DNA of 64,000 nt from Candidatus Peregrinibacteria bacterium (GCA_016699755.1 CP065009.1:1178001-1242000), one strand, 5' to 3'. Positions 44,808 through 53,487 are shown, counted from the stretch's first letter. The notes: generated by a model not told the origin, from the letters alone. Translations and numbers: made by a program.

Positions 44808-45200
44808 ATGCAAAAAATAAAAATCTTTTTTTGGCAGTCATTCGTTGTTTTTCTCGGAATATTTATATTTCTGGAAAAAACATATGCAAGAGGTATTCCT
44901 CAAGAAAACTGTCCTCCAGAAGGGTGTTTGGCACCACCGCCAAGTAATGGTCTTGTTGGTGAAATTTGTACAAAGGGGTTTCGGGAATGTGTCTTGGTAA
45001 TCACCAACTACTTCCTCGGCTTTGTTGGACTCATTGCTGTTGTTGCTCTTGTTTTCTTTGGATTTCTTTGGATTACTGCTGGAGGGAATGATGATCAAAT
45101 AGATCGAGGAAAAAAAGGAATTATCTGGGTTGCCCTAGGAATTATTCTTATTCTTCTGTCGTGGGCAATTGTGAGTTTTTTGGTGAAATGGGCACAATAA
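44808..45200 (+). CDS. VirB2/TrbC-like small pilin-type membrane protein 2
   Basis: 130 residues. Signal peptide (about 1-28, ending TYARG), a Cys/Pro-rich mature N-terminus (ENCPPEGCLAPPP), and two helices (about 65-91 and 104-126) joined by GGNDDQIDRGKK. The helical hairpin is encoded by DNA identical over 187 bp to the corresponding part of the next gene, so one copied the other recently. Its last 13 bp overlap the start of the next gene. Confidence 0.75.
   Translation: MQKIKIFFWQSFVVFLGIFIFLEKTYARGIPQENCPPEGCLAPPPSNGLVGEICTKGFRECVLVITNYFLGFVGLIAVVALVFFGFLWITAGGNDDQIDRGKKGIIWVALGIILILLSWAIVSFLVKWAQ
44999..45185 (+). repeat. 187-bp perfect direct repeat, copy 1
   Basis: Identical by eye, base for base, to 45382-45568 (offset 383 bp). 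It covers the two-helix pilin-like hairpin of the second small gene. Flanking sequences differ at both ends. Confidence 0.92.
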
Positions 45201-48200
45201 AATACCTTCTCTTTTTTGGCATTTTTTTCACCCTCCTCTTTGGGGCAATAATTTTGCCAGACACCACAGGGGCAGTTCCAAGTGGAAAACTTCCTGGAGA
45301 AAACAACACTTTTGCGCCTCCGAACCAAGAAGATGTGCCAGTCGAACTAAATAACAACGATTTTCGGGCGCAAGTACTCAAAATCACCAACTACTTCCTC
45401 GGCTTTGTTGGACTCATTGCTGTTGTTGCTCTTGTTTTCTTTGGATTTCTTTGGATTACTGCTGGAGGGAATGATGATCAAATAGATCGAGGAAAAAAAG
45501 GAATTATCTGGGTTGCCCTAGGAATTATTCTTATTCTTCTGTCGTGGGCAATTGTGAGTTTTTTGGTGGGCACCACAGCAAATGCCGCTGGTCAAAATAT
45601 CCACGAAGACGAACAAGTGGTTCGTGATCGACTCGAAACACTCTCTGAATCAATGGACACAAAGCGTATCTCGCCTCTCCTTTCTGAAGAATGGAGCGCT
45701 TCTTATGGGGCAATTTTTTCTGATCTTTCAGAATCGGAAACCATTCGAATTCTTAAGGAAGGGTTTCACCAAGGAACAATGAAGAATGCTGACGAAGAAA
45801 CTCAAGAAATGTTCAAAAAAATAATAAATATTACCAGGGAGTTCGAAAATCTCGATCTTGCCGCAGAGGATATTCAAGATCAACAACGAAAACTTCAGTC
45901 TCAGTTTGAGCAATTTCGATCTCAAATTCGAAATCGTCTTCAGGTTCTTCTTCGAGGAATTGAAGAAACCCCTCGGATGGATGCAAAAATAGAAACGACT
46001 CCTCGCGAAGGAAGCCTTCCTCTTGCTGTTCGTATAAGCGGACTTTCCTCAGAAGATCCTTCTCGTATCACAATTCCTTCTCAAAATTACCGATGGAGTT
46101 TTGTGGATAACAAAGGGGTAGAGCAGAATTTGGGAGATGGAGCAACAAAAGTGGTGGACTTTTCTGAACCAGGAAGTTACGTGATTCGTTTGGAGGTTTC
46201 AACTGCATCCGGAAAAAATATTTTACCAGGTGTAGCGACCGTCATTGTTCGAGTGTTTCCCGAAAAAACAACAGCACGATTCACTATTAATGGGCAAGAC
46301 CCTACTAGTATTTTTAAAATATCTCTTCAAGATGCAAAATCAGGGATTATTTTTGATCCCAGCCCCTCCACCATTGCAGAAGGGGCTGTGGCGAGCGAAT
46401 ATCTCTGGAGCTTTGATGGCGAAAGGGAGGTTCAACACTTTTCTACTCCAGTAACTCACTTTTTTTCTGAAGTCGGGGAAAAGCGCGTTTCTCTGAAAAT
46501 CTCTACAAATACCGAGGAGTCGGGAAAAGAAAAAGAAATTCGCTTACAAATACTTCCTTCTTTTGCCGCTATTGATGTTTCTCCTGAACACCCCGAGGCA
46601 GGGCAACCTGTGGAAATAAATGGTTCTCGTTCTTCGCTGGAAGAAGGGTTTACCCCCGAATATCGTTGGCGTATTTTGACGGATAGCGGAACACTTATTC
46701 ATGAGGAATCTGGGAATCCACGAATTGCATACGTGTTTTCGAAAGAGGGGGAGTATTTTATAGAACTCCTTTTGGGGAATGGTGTTCAGGCGCAACAAAA
46801 AATTTCTATCTCCTCTTTATCTCCTACAGCATCCTTTGTGGGAGAACCGGTTTCTTTGGCAGATCCTGCACTTTTTCGTTTCGATGCTTCCGCAAGCTTT
46901 GATCCAAATAACCAGCCCCTATTGTATTATTGGGATTTCACGAATGATGGGAAGTTTGATATTCGAAGTAGTCAAGACACCAGTGCAACCTATCGGTTTT
47001 TGGAGAGCGGAACACACACGGTTCGTCTTGAGGTGGTGAGCTCAACAGGAAAAATAAGTTCAATAGAAAAATCTTTTGTGATCAAATCGGTATTAAGTGC
47101 CCATTTTTCTCCCTCTCAGTCCGTCGTTCTCCCTGGAGAAAAGATATTCTTTTCCGCAACAGAAAAAAAAGCATCATCATATTCTTGGAATTTTGGTGAT
47201 GGTTCTTTTGAGGAAACGAGTGTTTCGAGTGTTTCCCATTCATACAATTCTCCTGGAATATATACTGCCTTACTAAAAGTGCAGGGTTTTGAAGGAGGCG
47301 AGAGTGTCTTTCAAGATACTGTTGTGGTGGGAGGTGATGATACCCCTGTAGTTGTAGCAAGGGCACAACGAGATGGATGGAATATTCCTCTTGAGGAGGG
47401 GGTCTGTAATGGAAAATCAGCATTTCGGGTGCGAAGAAAAGAGCGAATTACCCTTGTTGCATCAAGTACAATTTCTTCTGATGCGGGGTACACATGGAGT
47501 TTTTCTGACAACGAGAGTGCGAGTGGAGCAGGGGTTGTGAAGATGTTTTTGGCAACAAGTTCGGATGGAGTATGTGAGCAGGCCACTGTTTCTGTTCGTG
47601 ATACTCAAACCGGTATTACGGCAACATCACCACCTCTTTTCTTTTTTGTGGAGAATATTCTTCCGCATGCTTCTCGTTTAGAGGTGTCTACTACAGGAAG
47701 CCAGTGCACAACCCCTTGCCTTATTTCTCTTTCGGTGCAAGGGGCAACTGATCCCGATGGATCGATTGTGGAATATCAGTGGTGGGCAACTCGAGAGGGG
47801 AGCACAGAAAGGATTGGGGCGCAGACAACAAAGGTTCCAAATACACAAATCCTTCTTCCAACTGTTGGCATCGAAAATCAGGAAAACACCTTTTTTCTTT
47901 TTGCGGAAATCAAGGATAATGACGGGGGGGTCACCCAACTTGAAAGGGAATCTGTTCGAGTTAAAAACGGAGAAAGCTCGGATTTTTCGATAAATTTCTT
48001 CCCCGATAAGACGGCTGTGTTATCGGGACAGCCCATCCGCTTTACCGCAGAAGTGAATGATAATTCTGGAAACAATGATCACCGATTTTTTTGGGATTTT
48101 AATGGAGATGGATTAGACGACGATATTACCTCTGGATCGGAGACCGTGTCATCATTTTCTAAGAGCGGAACATACACCGTTCGATTGCGTGTAGAGTCAA

Positions 48201-48601
48201 AAGGAGTTGTTCGCTCAGCTGAGCGAACAATCTTTGTAGAAGACGAGAGTGTTTTTCGTCCAGAATACCATTCTGCTGAGCGAATTATAGAGAAGACTCC
48301 TGCTCTCTCGGTAAATGCTCCTTATGCCTTACTCACGCTTTCTGCCGTGTCTGATCCAGAAGAAGAAAATGTTTTTACCATATATGCTTTTGGCAGAAAT
48401 ATAGACGGAACCCTTGCAGAGGGGGATATTGCTTTTGAGTCAGAGGGCGCAGAGATTCTTTCTCCTGTGACACAAATGCAACGGGGGGTCGCTACCATCC
48501 GTCTTCAAGTAACGGGTAACGAAGCTGTCCTTCGCGCGCGCCTTCCACTCTCAATAGGAATTCTTTCAGAAACGCTTTCTCTCCCTATTTCTTCCTCATG
48601 A
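45188..48601 (+). CDS. Giant surface protein: pilin-like helical hairpin fused to multiple PKD/Ig-like domains
   Basis: 1137 residues. A signal peptide or anchor (about 1-27) and a spacer lead to a two-helix pilin-like hairpin (about 67-91 and 104-125) identical to that of the preceding gene. A charged, probably coiled-coil region (about 140-260) follows, then about 870 residues of PKD/Ig-like beta domains, recognisable from YYWDFTNDGKFD (about 580), SYSWNFGDGSFEE (about 666) and FFWDFNGDGLDDD (about 967). If the N-terminus is outside, the two helices return the chain outside, so the PKD array would project from the cell. The start at 45188 gives the best signal sequence. It overlaps the next gene by ATGA. 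Confidence 0.8.
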   Translation: MGTIKYLLFFGIFFTLLFGAIILPDTTGAVPSGKLPGENNTFAPPNQEDVPVELNNNDFRAQVLKITNYFLGFVGLIAVVALVFFGFLWITAGGNDDQIDRGKKGIIWVALGIILILLSWAIVSFLVGTTANAAGQNIHEDEQVVRDRLETLSESMDTKRISPLLSEEWSASYGAIFSDLSESETIRILKEGFHQGTMKNADEETQEMFKKIINITREFENLDLAAEDIQDQQRKLQSQFEQFRSQIRNRLQVLLRGIEETPRMDAKIETTPREGSLPLAVRISGLSSEDPSRITIPSQNYRWSFVDNKGVEQNLGDGATKVVDFSEPGSYVIRLEVSTASGKNILPGVATVIVRVFPEKTTARFTINGQDPTSIFKISLQDAKSGIIFDPSPSTIAEGAVASEYLWSFDGEREVQHFSTPVTHFFSEVGEKRVSLKISTNTEESGKEKEIRLQILPSFAAIDVSPEHPEAGQPVEINGSRSSLEEGFTPEYRWRILTDSGTLIHEESGNPRIAYVFSKEGEYFIELLLGNGVQAQQKISISSLSPTASFVGEPVSLADPALFRFDASASFDPNNQPLLYYWDFTNDGKFDIRSSQDTSATYRFLESGTHTVRLEVVSSTGKISSIEKSFVIKSVLSAHFSPSQSVVLPGEKIFFSATEKKASSYSWNFGDGSFEETSVSSVSHSYNSPGIYTALLKVQGFEGGESVFQDTVVVGGDDTPVVVARAQRDGWNIPLEEGVCNGKSAFRVRRKERITLVASSTISSDAGYTWSFSDNESASGAGVVKMFLATSSDGVCEQATVSVRDTQTGITATSPPLFFFVENILPHASRLEVSTTGSQCTTPCLISLSVQGATDPDGSIVEYQWWATREGSTERIGAQTTKVPNTQILLPTVGIENQENTFFLFAEIKDNDGGVTQLERESVRVKNGESSDFSINFFPDKTAVLSGQPIRFTAEVNDNSGNNDHRFFWDFNGDGLDDDITSGSETVSSFSKSGTYTVRLRVESKGVVRSAERTIFVEDESVFRPEYHSAERIIEKTPALSVNAPYALLTLSAVSDPEEENVFTIYAFGRNIDGTLAEGDIAFESEGAEILSPVTQMQRGVATIRLQVTGNEAVLRARLPLSIGILSETLSLPISSS
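45382..45568 (+). repeat. 187-bp perfect direct repeat, copy 2
   Basis: Second copy of the repeat at 44999-45185, lying inside the giant PKD gene. Zero differences at the DNA level, including third codon positions, point to recent duplication or ongoing gene conversion. Confidence 0.92.
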
Positions 48602-51600
48602 AAACAACACTCTTCTTTCGGGCCCCCATGTTCCTTTTCCTCCTGTTTTCGGGGTTGTTCTCTGCCGTTGCCGCTGGAATAACAACTGTTTCTCCTGGAG
48701 AAGAGGTGGTGATTCGACCCGATTTTACAATGGAGAATCCGGTATCATTTGAATGGGCTATTTTTCAGGATGGATCACAAAAAGAGGTTCTTTCGGAAGA
48801 AGTGTTTTTACACCGTTTTTTGGAGGAGGGAGAATATGATGTTGTGTTTTCTGTGCGGAACGAAGAGGGGAAAACCGAAAGCTCGACCATGCGCGTTATT
48901 GTTCGATCTAATCCGAACGAACTTCTCCCGTTTGATGCGGCACTCCGAACGCTTCCTCCGACAGATGAAGAAGGGATTATTCATGTTTCAAAGGATAATC
49001 CTTCCTTTTGGATGATTGCCAAAGAAAGCTCAGGAGAGATTGCGGAGTATCGATTTGATAAAAATCTTGTTGTTGATTCAGATGGTGATGGGACCCCATC
49101 AAATGATCAAGATAATCCAGATCCGTCAAAATCAACATGGGTTGTGGCATATCAGCAGGGGGTTTTGGGGGATATTCCTGTTCGTTTTTCTGCAGTGAAT
49201 GCCACAGGAGAGGTTTCAACCCAAACGCGAACGGTTCGAGTGGAAGATCTTTCTCTTCTGGAGCAACCAATAGAGGCGGTGATGTTTTCGTATCCACCAG
49301 CAGATAAGAGCGGCGTGATACATCTCTCTGGTGATTCGTCCGAAGTGTATTTTCTCCCCTCACTGAGCAAGGGAAACATTGTTCAGTATCGGATAGACGA
49401 AAACACGGCAATTGATTCTGATGGAAACGGGAATCCTGCTGATGATATTGATAATCGTCGTGATACCAGTTTTTATCGGGGAACTCCTTTTTCACTCATT
49501 TTTCAAAAGAGCGATGCCGAGGAGCGCATCCTCCAGTTCGTGGTTGTTTCTGAGGAAGGAAAGGGAAGTTTGTTGCGCAGAAAAATAGTGTTTGATGGTG
49601 CTTTTCATAAAGAGGAGACTATCTCAGAAATGAATCCGAAACTTATTCTCGATCATCCCAGCCCATTTGTTGGAGAAGAGGTGACCTTTACAGTTCTCGG
49701 TACTTCGCCCGGTGTTATTTTTTCTTGGGATTTTAACGGAGATGGAGCTTCAGATAAAAGTGGTGAGAGCTCCTCCGAGAAACACATATTCTCCACAGAA
49801 GGTGAGTTTACAGTAGGAGTTACTGTTTCTTCTGGAGACACATCAATCTTACTTCATGAATCACTGACAGTTCTGCCGATTCCAAAGGAGGATGCAATGC
49901 AGACTACCGCACCTCCTATTGCCAATTTTTCTTTTGAGAATGTAGAAAATGGCACCTCTTTTACCAATCTTTCACGCGCCGACACTCGTTTAGAAGACCC
50001 TTCTCTTGCATTCCTTTGGGATTTTGGAGATGAACAAACAAGTACAGACCCCTCCCCCTTGCATCAATATGCCAAAACAGGAACATTTTCTGTTTCGCTT
50101 ACTGTTACCGATACGACGAAACAATCCTCTCAAAAAACCGCTTCCGTCGTTGTTGATACAGCGACAGAGCAGGCACCTACGCCAACAGTTGGGATTCTCA
50201 CAATCACAAAAGGACAGGGATTTGAGGGGGAAGTTGCAAGTGTCCCCAGTGGAATTTCTTGTGGAGAGACATGTTCGGCACCATTTCCCCTTGGAACAGC
50301 GGTTTCGCTTTCTTCAGATAGAGAAGACATTGCATGGTCGGAGGGGTGTAAGGGTGGAAGCATTGCCATTGCTGAAGATACTGTGTGTACCATTGACATT
50401 TCCCAAAAGGCACTCTCGTCAAACACACCCTCTGATGAAAAAAAATCGAGTTTTCTTCTTCCTTTTTTCATTCTCTTGGGAACATTCCTTCTTTTACTTC
50501 CAGGAATTCTTCTTGTGATTCGCAAAATACAATCACCAGACGAGTCGTTTGGAGAAATTTTGGAAGAAATGCTTCCAGGGCGAAAAAGGCCAGGCATTGC
50601 CCCTTTTCAAAAACAAAATCCCGAAACGGTTCCCATAGCGAATGCGCCATCTATTTTTCAGGCAGTTGCCGTCCCTCCACCTTCTGATGTTGCACCAGCG
50701 GTGTCGACACCGGCAGAATTTCCCGAGGAGACGGATTCTTCTGACTATTCTGAAGAAGTATCAGACGCAAGAGGGGTGATCAGCGAAACACCTGTATGGA
50801 TTTCACCAACGTCGCCTGTCATCCCCGATGATGTTGATGGTCAAGAAGAGGCTCTTTCTCCAGAAATACTCGTATCAACACCAGAAGAGAAAAACGAACA
50901 ACCGGAGACAGAGGTTTCTACGACACCGACATCGCTTCCCGAATGGCTCCACAATAAAGAAAAAGAGGTGGGAGAAGAGAATCTCATCGGTGAATCAGGA
51001 GATATTCCATCAGAAAATTCACAAGAACAAGAGGAGGAGAATGCACCTCAATCACCACTAGGGTGGCTTCAGGCAGTGAGTGAACCAGAAGAGCATCAAG
51101 ACCCCCTTCTTCAGAAGAAACTAGGGGAGACTTCCTTTACTTCAGAATGGACTGATGAAGACACCCCTTCTTCGCCCTTAGGTTCGCAACAAGAACCAGT
51201 TGGTACTCTAGGCGAACCCCCTCTTGAATCTGTGGTGGATCGTCAAGAATCAAAACAAAAATCAGACACTACTGTTCCAGAGTGGCTCAAAGATGACTAT
51301 TTGGATTCTCCTACGTCGCCTCTCCCCATGGAGTCTTCTGAGAAAAAGATGCCAGCCATTCCGACGGTCCCTCCCTTTGTTCCTCCTTCGGATGTTTCAG
51401 CGCCAAGCAACACTTCGTCTTCTTTTGATTCTCTCGAGCATTCCAAAGAAGTGTCATCTGCTGAAGAAAAAACTGTTTCTGAAAAAGAACTTCCACCACC
51501 TCATCTTCCGCCCTCGATCCCAGAAACTTCTTTTTCACAAAAGACTTCTGCACCAACGCAAGCCTCTCCTCTTCCCGAAAATCGTATAGGAACATCAGAA

Positions 51601-51663
51601 GATCTCTTGTTTGGTGAGGCGAATCTTCCGCCCATGCCGTCCCAAGAAAATAAGGGCAAATAA
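48598..51663 (+). CDS. PKD-domain single-pass membrane protein with long cytoplasmic tail
   Basis: 1021 residues. The signal peptide (about 1-26, ending SAVAAG) is followed by an ectodomain (27-612) with several PKD-like domains, including FSWDFNGDGASD and FLWDFGDEQTS. Repeated dockerin-like or calcium-type stretches such as DSDGDGTPSNDQDNPD and DSDGNGNPADDIDN also occur. One membrane helix (about 616-640) leads to a basic stop-transfer region and a cytoplasmic tail of about 380 residues, rich in Pro, Glu and Ser. The tail carries spaced Trp-Leu motifs: LPEWLHNKEKE (about 779), PLGWLQAVSE (about 819) and VPEWLKDDY (about 894). It is translationally coupled to the previous gene (ATGA). It probably links the outside PKD structure to something inside the cell. 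Confidence 0.78.
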   Translation: MKTTLFFRAPMFLFLLFSGLFSAVAAGITTVSPGEEVVIRPDFTMENPVSFEWAIFQDGSQKEVLSEEVFLHRFLEEGEYDVVFSVRNEEGKTESSTMRVIVRSNPNELLPFDAALRTLPPTDEEGIIHVSKDNPSFWMIAKESSGEIAEYRFDKNLVVDSDGDGTPSNDQDNPDPSKSTWVVAYQQGVLGDIPVRFSAVNATGEVSTQTRTVRVEDLSLLEQPIEAVMFSYPPADKSGVIHLSGDSSEVYFLPSLSKGNIVQYRIDENTAIDSDGNGNPADDIDNRRDTSFYRGTPFSLIFQKSDAEERILQFVVVSEEGKGSLLRRKIVFDGAFHKEETISEMNPKLILDHPSPFVGEEVTFTVLGTSPGVIFSWDFNGDGASDKSGESSSEKHIFSTEGEFTVGVTVSSGDTSILLHESLTVLPIPKEDAMQTTAPPIANFSFENVENGTSFTNLSRADTRLEDPSLAFLWDFGDEQTSTDPSPLHQYAKTGTFSVSLTVTDTTKQSSQKTASVVVDTATEQAPTPTVGILTITKGQGFEGEVASVPSGISCGETCSAPFPLGTAVSLSSDREDIAWSEGCKGGSIAIAEDTVCTIDISQKALSSNTPSDEKKSSFLLPFFILLGTFLLLLPGILLVIRKIQSPDESFGEILEEMLPGRKRPGIAPFQKQNPETVPIANAPSIFQAVAVPPPSDVAPAVSTPAEFPEETDSSDYSEEVSDARGVISETPVWISPTSPVIPDDVDGQEEALSPEILVSTPEEKNEQPETEVSTTPTSLPEWLHNKEKEVGEENLIGESGDIPSENSQEQEEENAPQSPLGWLQAVSEPEEHQDPLLQKKLGETSFTSEWTDEDTPSSPLGSQQEPVGTLGEPPLESVVDRQESKQKSDTTVPEWLKDDYLDSPTSPLPMESSEKKMPAIPTVPPFVPPSDVSAPSNTSSSFDSLEHSKEVSSAEEKTVSEKELPPPHLPPSIPETSFSQKTSAPTQASPLPENRIGTSEDLLFGEANLPPMPSQENKGK

Positions 51664-51687
51664 ATGGCTTTGGAATGACCCTCTGAC

Positions 51688-51724
51688 GAAATCAAGCGGT
51701 TTTTCGGAAGAATCGCTTGATTTC
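51688..51724 (+). repeat. Perfect 11-bp inverted repeat before the HU gene
   Basis: Arms GAAATCAAGCG (51688-51698) and CGCTTGATTTC (51714-51724) flank a 15-nt loop. No T run follows, so it is either a weak terminator of the PKD operon or an operator for the HU gene, which starts 52 bp later. Confidence 0.6.
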
Positions 51725-51775
51725 CGGTTTCTTCTACGGCAAGGTGAAGGGCAGTTTTTCTTTTTTTTTCTTCCC

Positions 51776-52051
51776 ATGACCAAAGCTGACATGGTCAATG
51801 CGATTGCCGCTGCCGCTGGTATTACCAAAAAAGCGGCATCTTCCGCTCTTGAGGCCGTTGTTGATATCGTCACCGGAGAGCTCAAAAAGGGCGAAAATGT
51901 TACCATTACTGGTTTTGGAACATTCCGCGTGAGCAAGCGTGCCGCTCGAACGGGTGTCAATCCCCGAAACCCTTCCGAAAAAATCAAAATCCCTGCAATG
52001 AAGATTCCCGTCTTCAAGGCAGGAAAGGCACTTAAGGATGCTGTTCGTTAA
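51776..52051 (+). CDS. hup: HU-family nucleoid DNA-binding protein
   Basis: 91 residues, full length for HU. It shows the helical N-terminus (MTKADMVNAIAAAAGITKKA), the family signature segment GFGTFRVSKRAARTGVNPRN (beta arm with the DNA-intercalating Pro) and the C-terminal VPVFKAGKALK-type end. It binds and bends DNA with little sequence preference. It is flanked by two perfect inverted repeats, one on each side. The ATG at 51776 gives the canonical start. Confidence 0.95.
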   Translation: MTKADMVNAIAAAAGITKKAASSALEAVVDIVTGELKKGENVTITGFGTFRVSKRAARTGVNPRNPSEKIKIPAMKIPVFKAGKALKDAVR

Positions 52052-52064
52052 TTGGTTTTTTGTT

Positions 52065-52094
52065 CATGGGAATAGGTCATAACCTATTCCCATG
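52065..52094 (+). repeat. Perfect 13-bp inverted repeat after the HU gene
   Basis: Arms CATGGGAATAGGT (52065-52077) and ACCTATTCCCATG (52082-52094) with a CATA loop, 13 bp after the HU stop codon. It lacks a T run on either strand. It may stabilise the 3' end of the HU message or bind a protein. An ATG within the right arm opens the slipin frame, which I think is not the true start. Confidence 0.75.
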
Positions 52095-52196
52095 GGTAGT
52101 TGGATATACTTTAAAACAAAAATACAGAGAATCAATTTTTTTTCCTTCTCTTTTTTGGTGCCATTATCAATAATGGTTCTGACTTTTTTTTCTCTC

Positions 52197-52955
52197 ATGG
52201 AACCCTTCTTCCTTCTTTTTGTTTTTGTTGTTGGTTTTTTTGTCGTGACTATTCGACAGGTCAATCAATACGAACGAGGAGTTATGCTGACGTTCGGAAA
52301 ATTCTCCGGAATTAAAGAACCAGGGTGGCGCATTGTTGTTCCGGTTTTTCAACAGATGCGAAAAATTGATATTCGCACGAAGGCCGTGGATGTTCCTGAT
52401 CAAGAGGCGATCACAAAAGACAATGTCTCCGCGCAGATTAATGTTGTGGTGTATTATCGCGTAAAAGATGCCGGAAGGGCATTTTTGGAAGTGGAAAACT
52501 TTTGGGTTGCCATTGCACAGCTGGCGCAAACAACCATGCGAAATGTTGTAGGAAAAACAGATCTCGATGATCTTCTCTCAAACCGAGAATCAGTTTCGGT
52601 AGAAATAAAAGAGGAGATTGATGCCGCAACTGATCCATGGGGAATCGATGTGAGTTCTGTAGCGCTAAAAGATATTTCACTGAATGACGAAATGAAGCGG
52701 GTGATGGCAAAACAAGCGGAGGCGGAGCGTGAAAAGAGGGCTGTTATTATTAAGGCAGAGGGGGAGCTTGCCGCCGCAGAAAATATGGCTGCCGCTGCAA
52801 AGCTTCTCGAGAGTGCTCCGGGCGCACTTCACCTTCGAACATTGCAGTCTGTGAATGACCTTTCAAGTGATCAGAGCAACACCACTATTTGGATGCTTCC
52901 AGTAGAAGCGCTCAGAGCGTTGGAGGGGGTGGGGAAATATTTTGAAAAGAAGTGA
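52197..52955 (+). CDS. Slipin (stomatin-like SPFH-domain membrane protein)
   Basis: 252 residues. An N-terminal hydrophobic hairpin (about 2-20) is followed by the stomatin signature VNQYERGVMLTFGKFSG, RTKAVDVPDQEAITKDNVSAQ and VYYRVKDAGRAFLEVEN. Then come SVALKDISLNDEMKRVMAKQAEAEREKRAVII, the coiled-coil helix, and a C-terminal TTIWMLPVE. Slipins form rings in membrane microdomains; many pair with a NfeD protease-like protein, which is not seen here. The frame extends to an ATG at 52092, but that lies in a hairpin arm and adds an atypical leader, so I prefer 52197. Confidence 0.9.
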   Translation: MEPFFLLFVFVVGFFVVTIRQVNQYERGVMLTFGKFSGIKEPGWRIVVPVFQQMRKIDIRTKAVDVPDQEAITKDNVSAQINVVVYYRVKDAGRAFLEVENFWVAIAQLAQTTMRNVVGKTDLDDLLSNRESVSVEIKEEIDAATDPWGIDVSSVALKDISLNDEMKRVMAKQAEAEREKRAVIIKAEGELAAAENMAAAAKLLESAPGALHLRTLQSVNDLSSDQSNTTIWMLPVEALRALEGVGKYFEKK

Positions 52956-52965
52956 TTTCTAGAAT

Positions 52966-53130
52966 TTATGTAAAAGATTTGCCGAGCACACCTTTGAACT
53001 GTTCGTAACTTCCGATCTTAGCAAAGTTTATTTCAAATTCAGAATTACTGATTTTATCAATTCTGACTGAGTCTCTTCCTAAAATTTGCAATTTTTCATA
53101 GGTCAAAAGTTCTCCTTCTTTTGTATTCAT
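52966..53130 (-). CDS. Small unrecognised ORF, likely part of a decayed module
   Basis: 54 residues (MNTKEGELLTYEKLQILG...), soluble and charged, not recognised. It starts 1 bp after the stop codon of the frameshifted upstream frame, suggesting they were once a two-gene unit. It ends 10 bp from the convergent slipin gene. The local sequence is clearly more AT-rich than its neighbours. It could be a truncated N-terminus of something longer. Confidence 0.4.
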   Translation of the reverse strand: MNTKEGELLTYEKLQILGRDSVRIDKISNSEFEINFAKIGSYEQFKGVLGKSFT

Positions 53131-53131
53131 G

Positions 53132-53386
53132 CTATGCAAAGGAAATATAATCATCTACAATATCTTCTAAAGGAGTTTCATCTTCTTTCATTACAATTCT
53201 ATTTTTCAGCTTATCAATCCAATATTGAATTTTTTTTAGAAGATAGTTTTTCTAAAAATTTAAAATCGTAATTTTGGGCAAAAATAAAAATTTCTGCATT
53301 AAAACTATCGGCACAAGAAAGTTCATCTTGAGAAAGAATCTCTGTAAAAAGCTCAATTTTATTTTCTCTTACATATTTTCTTCTCC
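53132..53386 (-). pseudogene. Frameshifted remnant of an unrecognised gene
   Basis: My own minus-strand translation gives a coherent reading from about 53386 (no ATG; VRENKIELFTEILSQDELSC, then FAQNYDFKFLEKLSSKK). It runs into a stop just after a run of eight A (T8 at 53230-53237 on plus). Shifting frame at that run continues as IQYWIDKLKNRIVMKEDETP and ends at a stop at 53132. A one-base indel in the homopolymer explains this. The missing start and the frameshift indicate a decayed gene. The protein family is not recognised; the AT-rich composition suggests acquired DNA. Confidence 0.5.
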
Positions 53387-53445
53387 TCTGTCACCCTAAT
53401 AATATAACGACAAACTGTGTATTTTTACAATTTCAAAAAATAAAT

Positions 53446-53487
53446 AGCCCTTCGCCTAAATGATCCTGTGGGCTACTTGAAGGGGCT
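53446..53487 (+). other. GC-rich hairpin element upstream of transketolase
   Basis: AGCCCTTC (53446-53453) can pair with GAAGGGGCT (53479-53487) with one bulged G. An alternative pairing, TGATCC with GGATCA, overlaps it. The element sits between the AT-rich remnant and the transketolase start. It may be a leader structure; no known riboswitch was recognised. Confidence 0.35.

Noticed and set aside
52092..52196. Upstream ATG at 52092 as the slipin start
   Set aside because: It lies in one arm of a perfect hairpin and adds a leader unlike other slipins; the ATG at 52197 gives the standard N-terminal hairpin.
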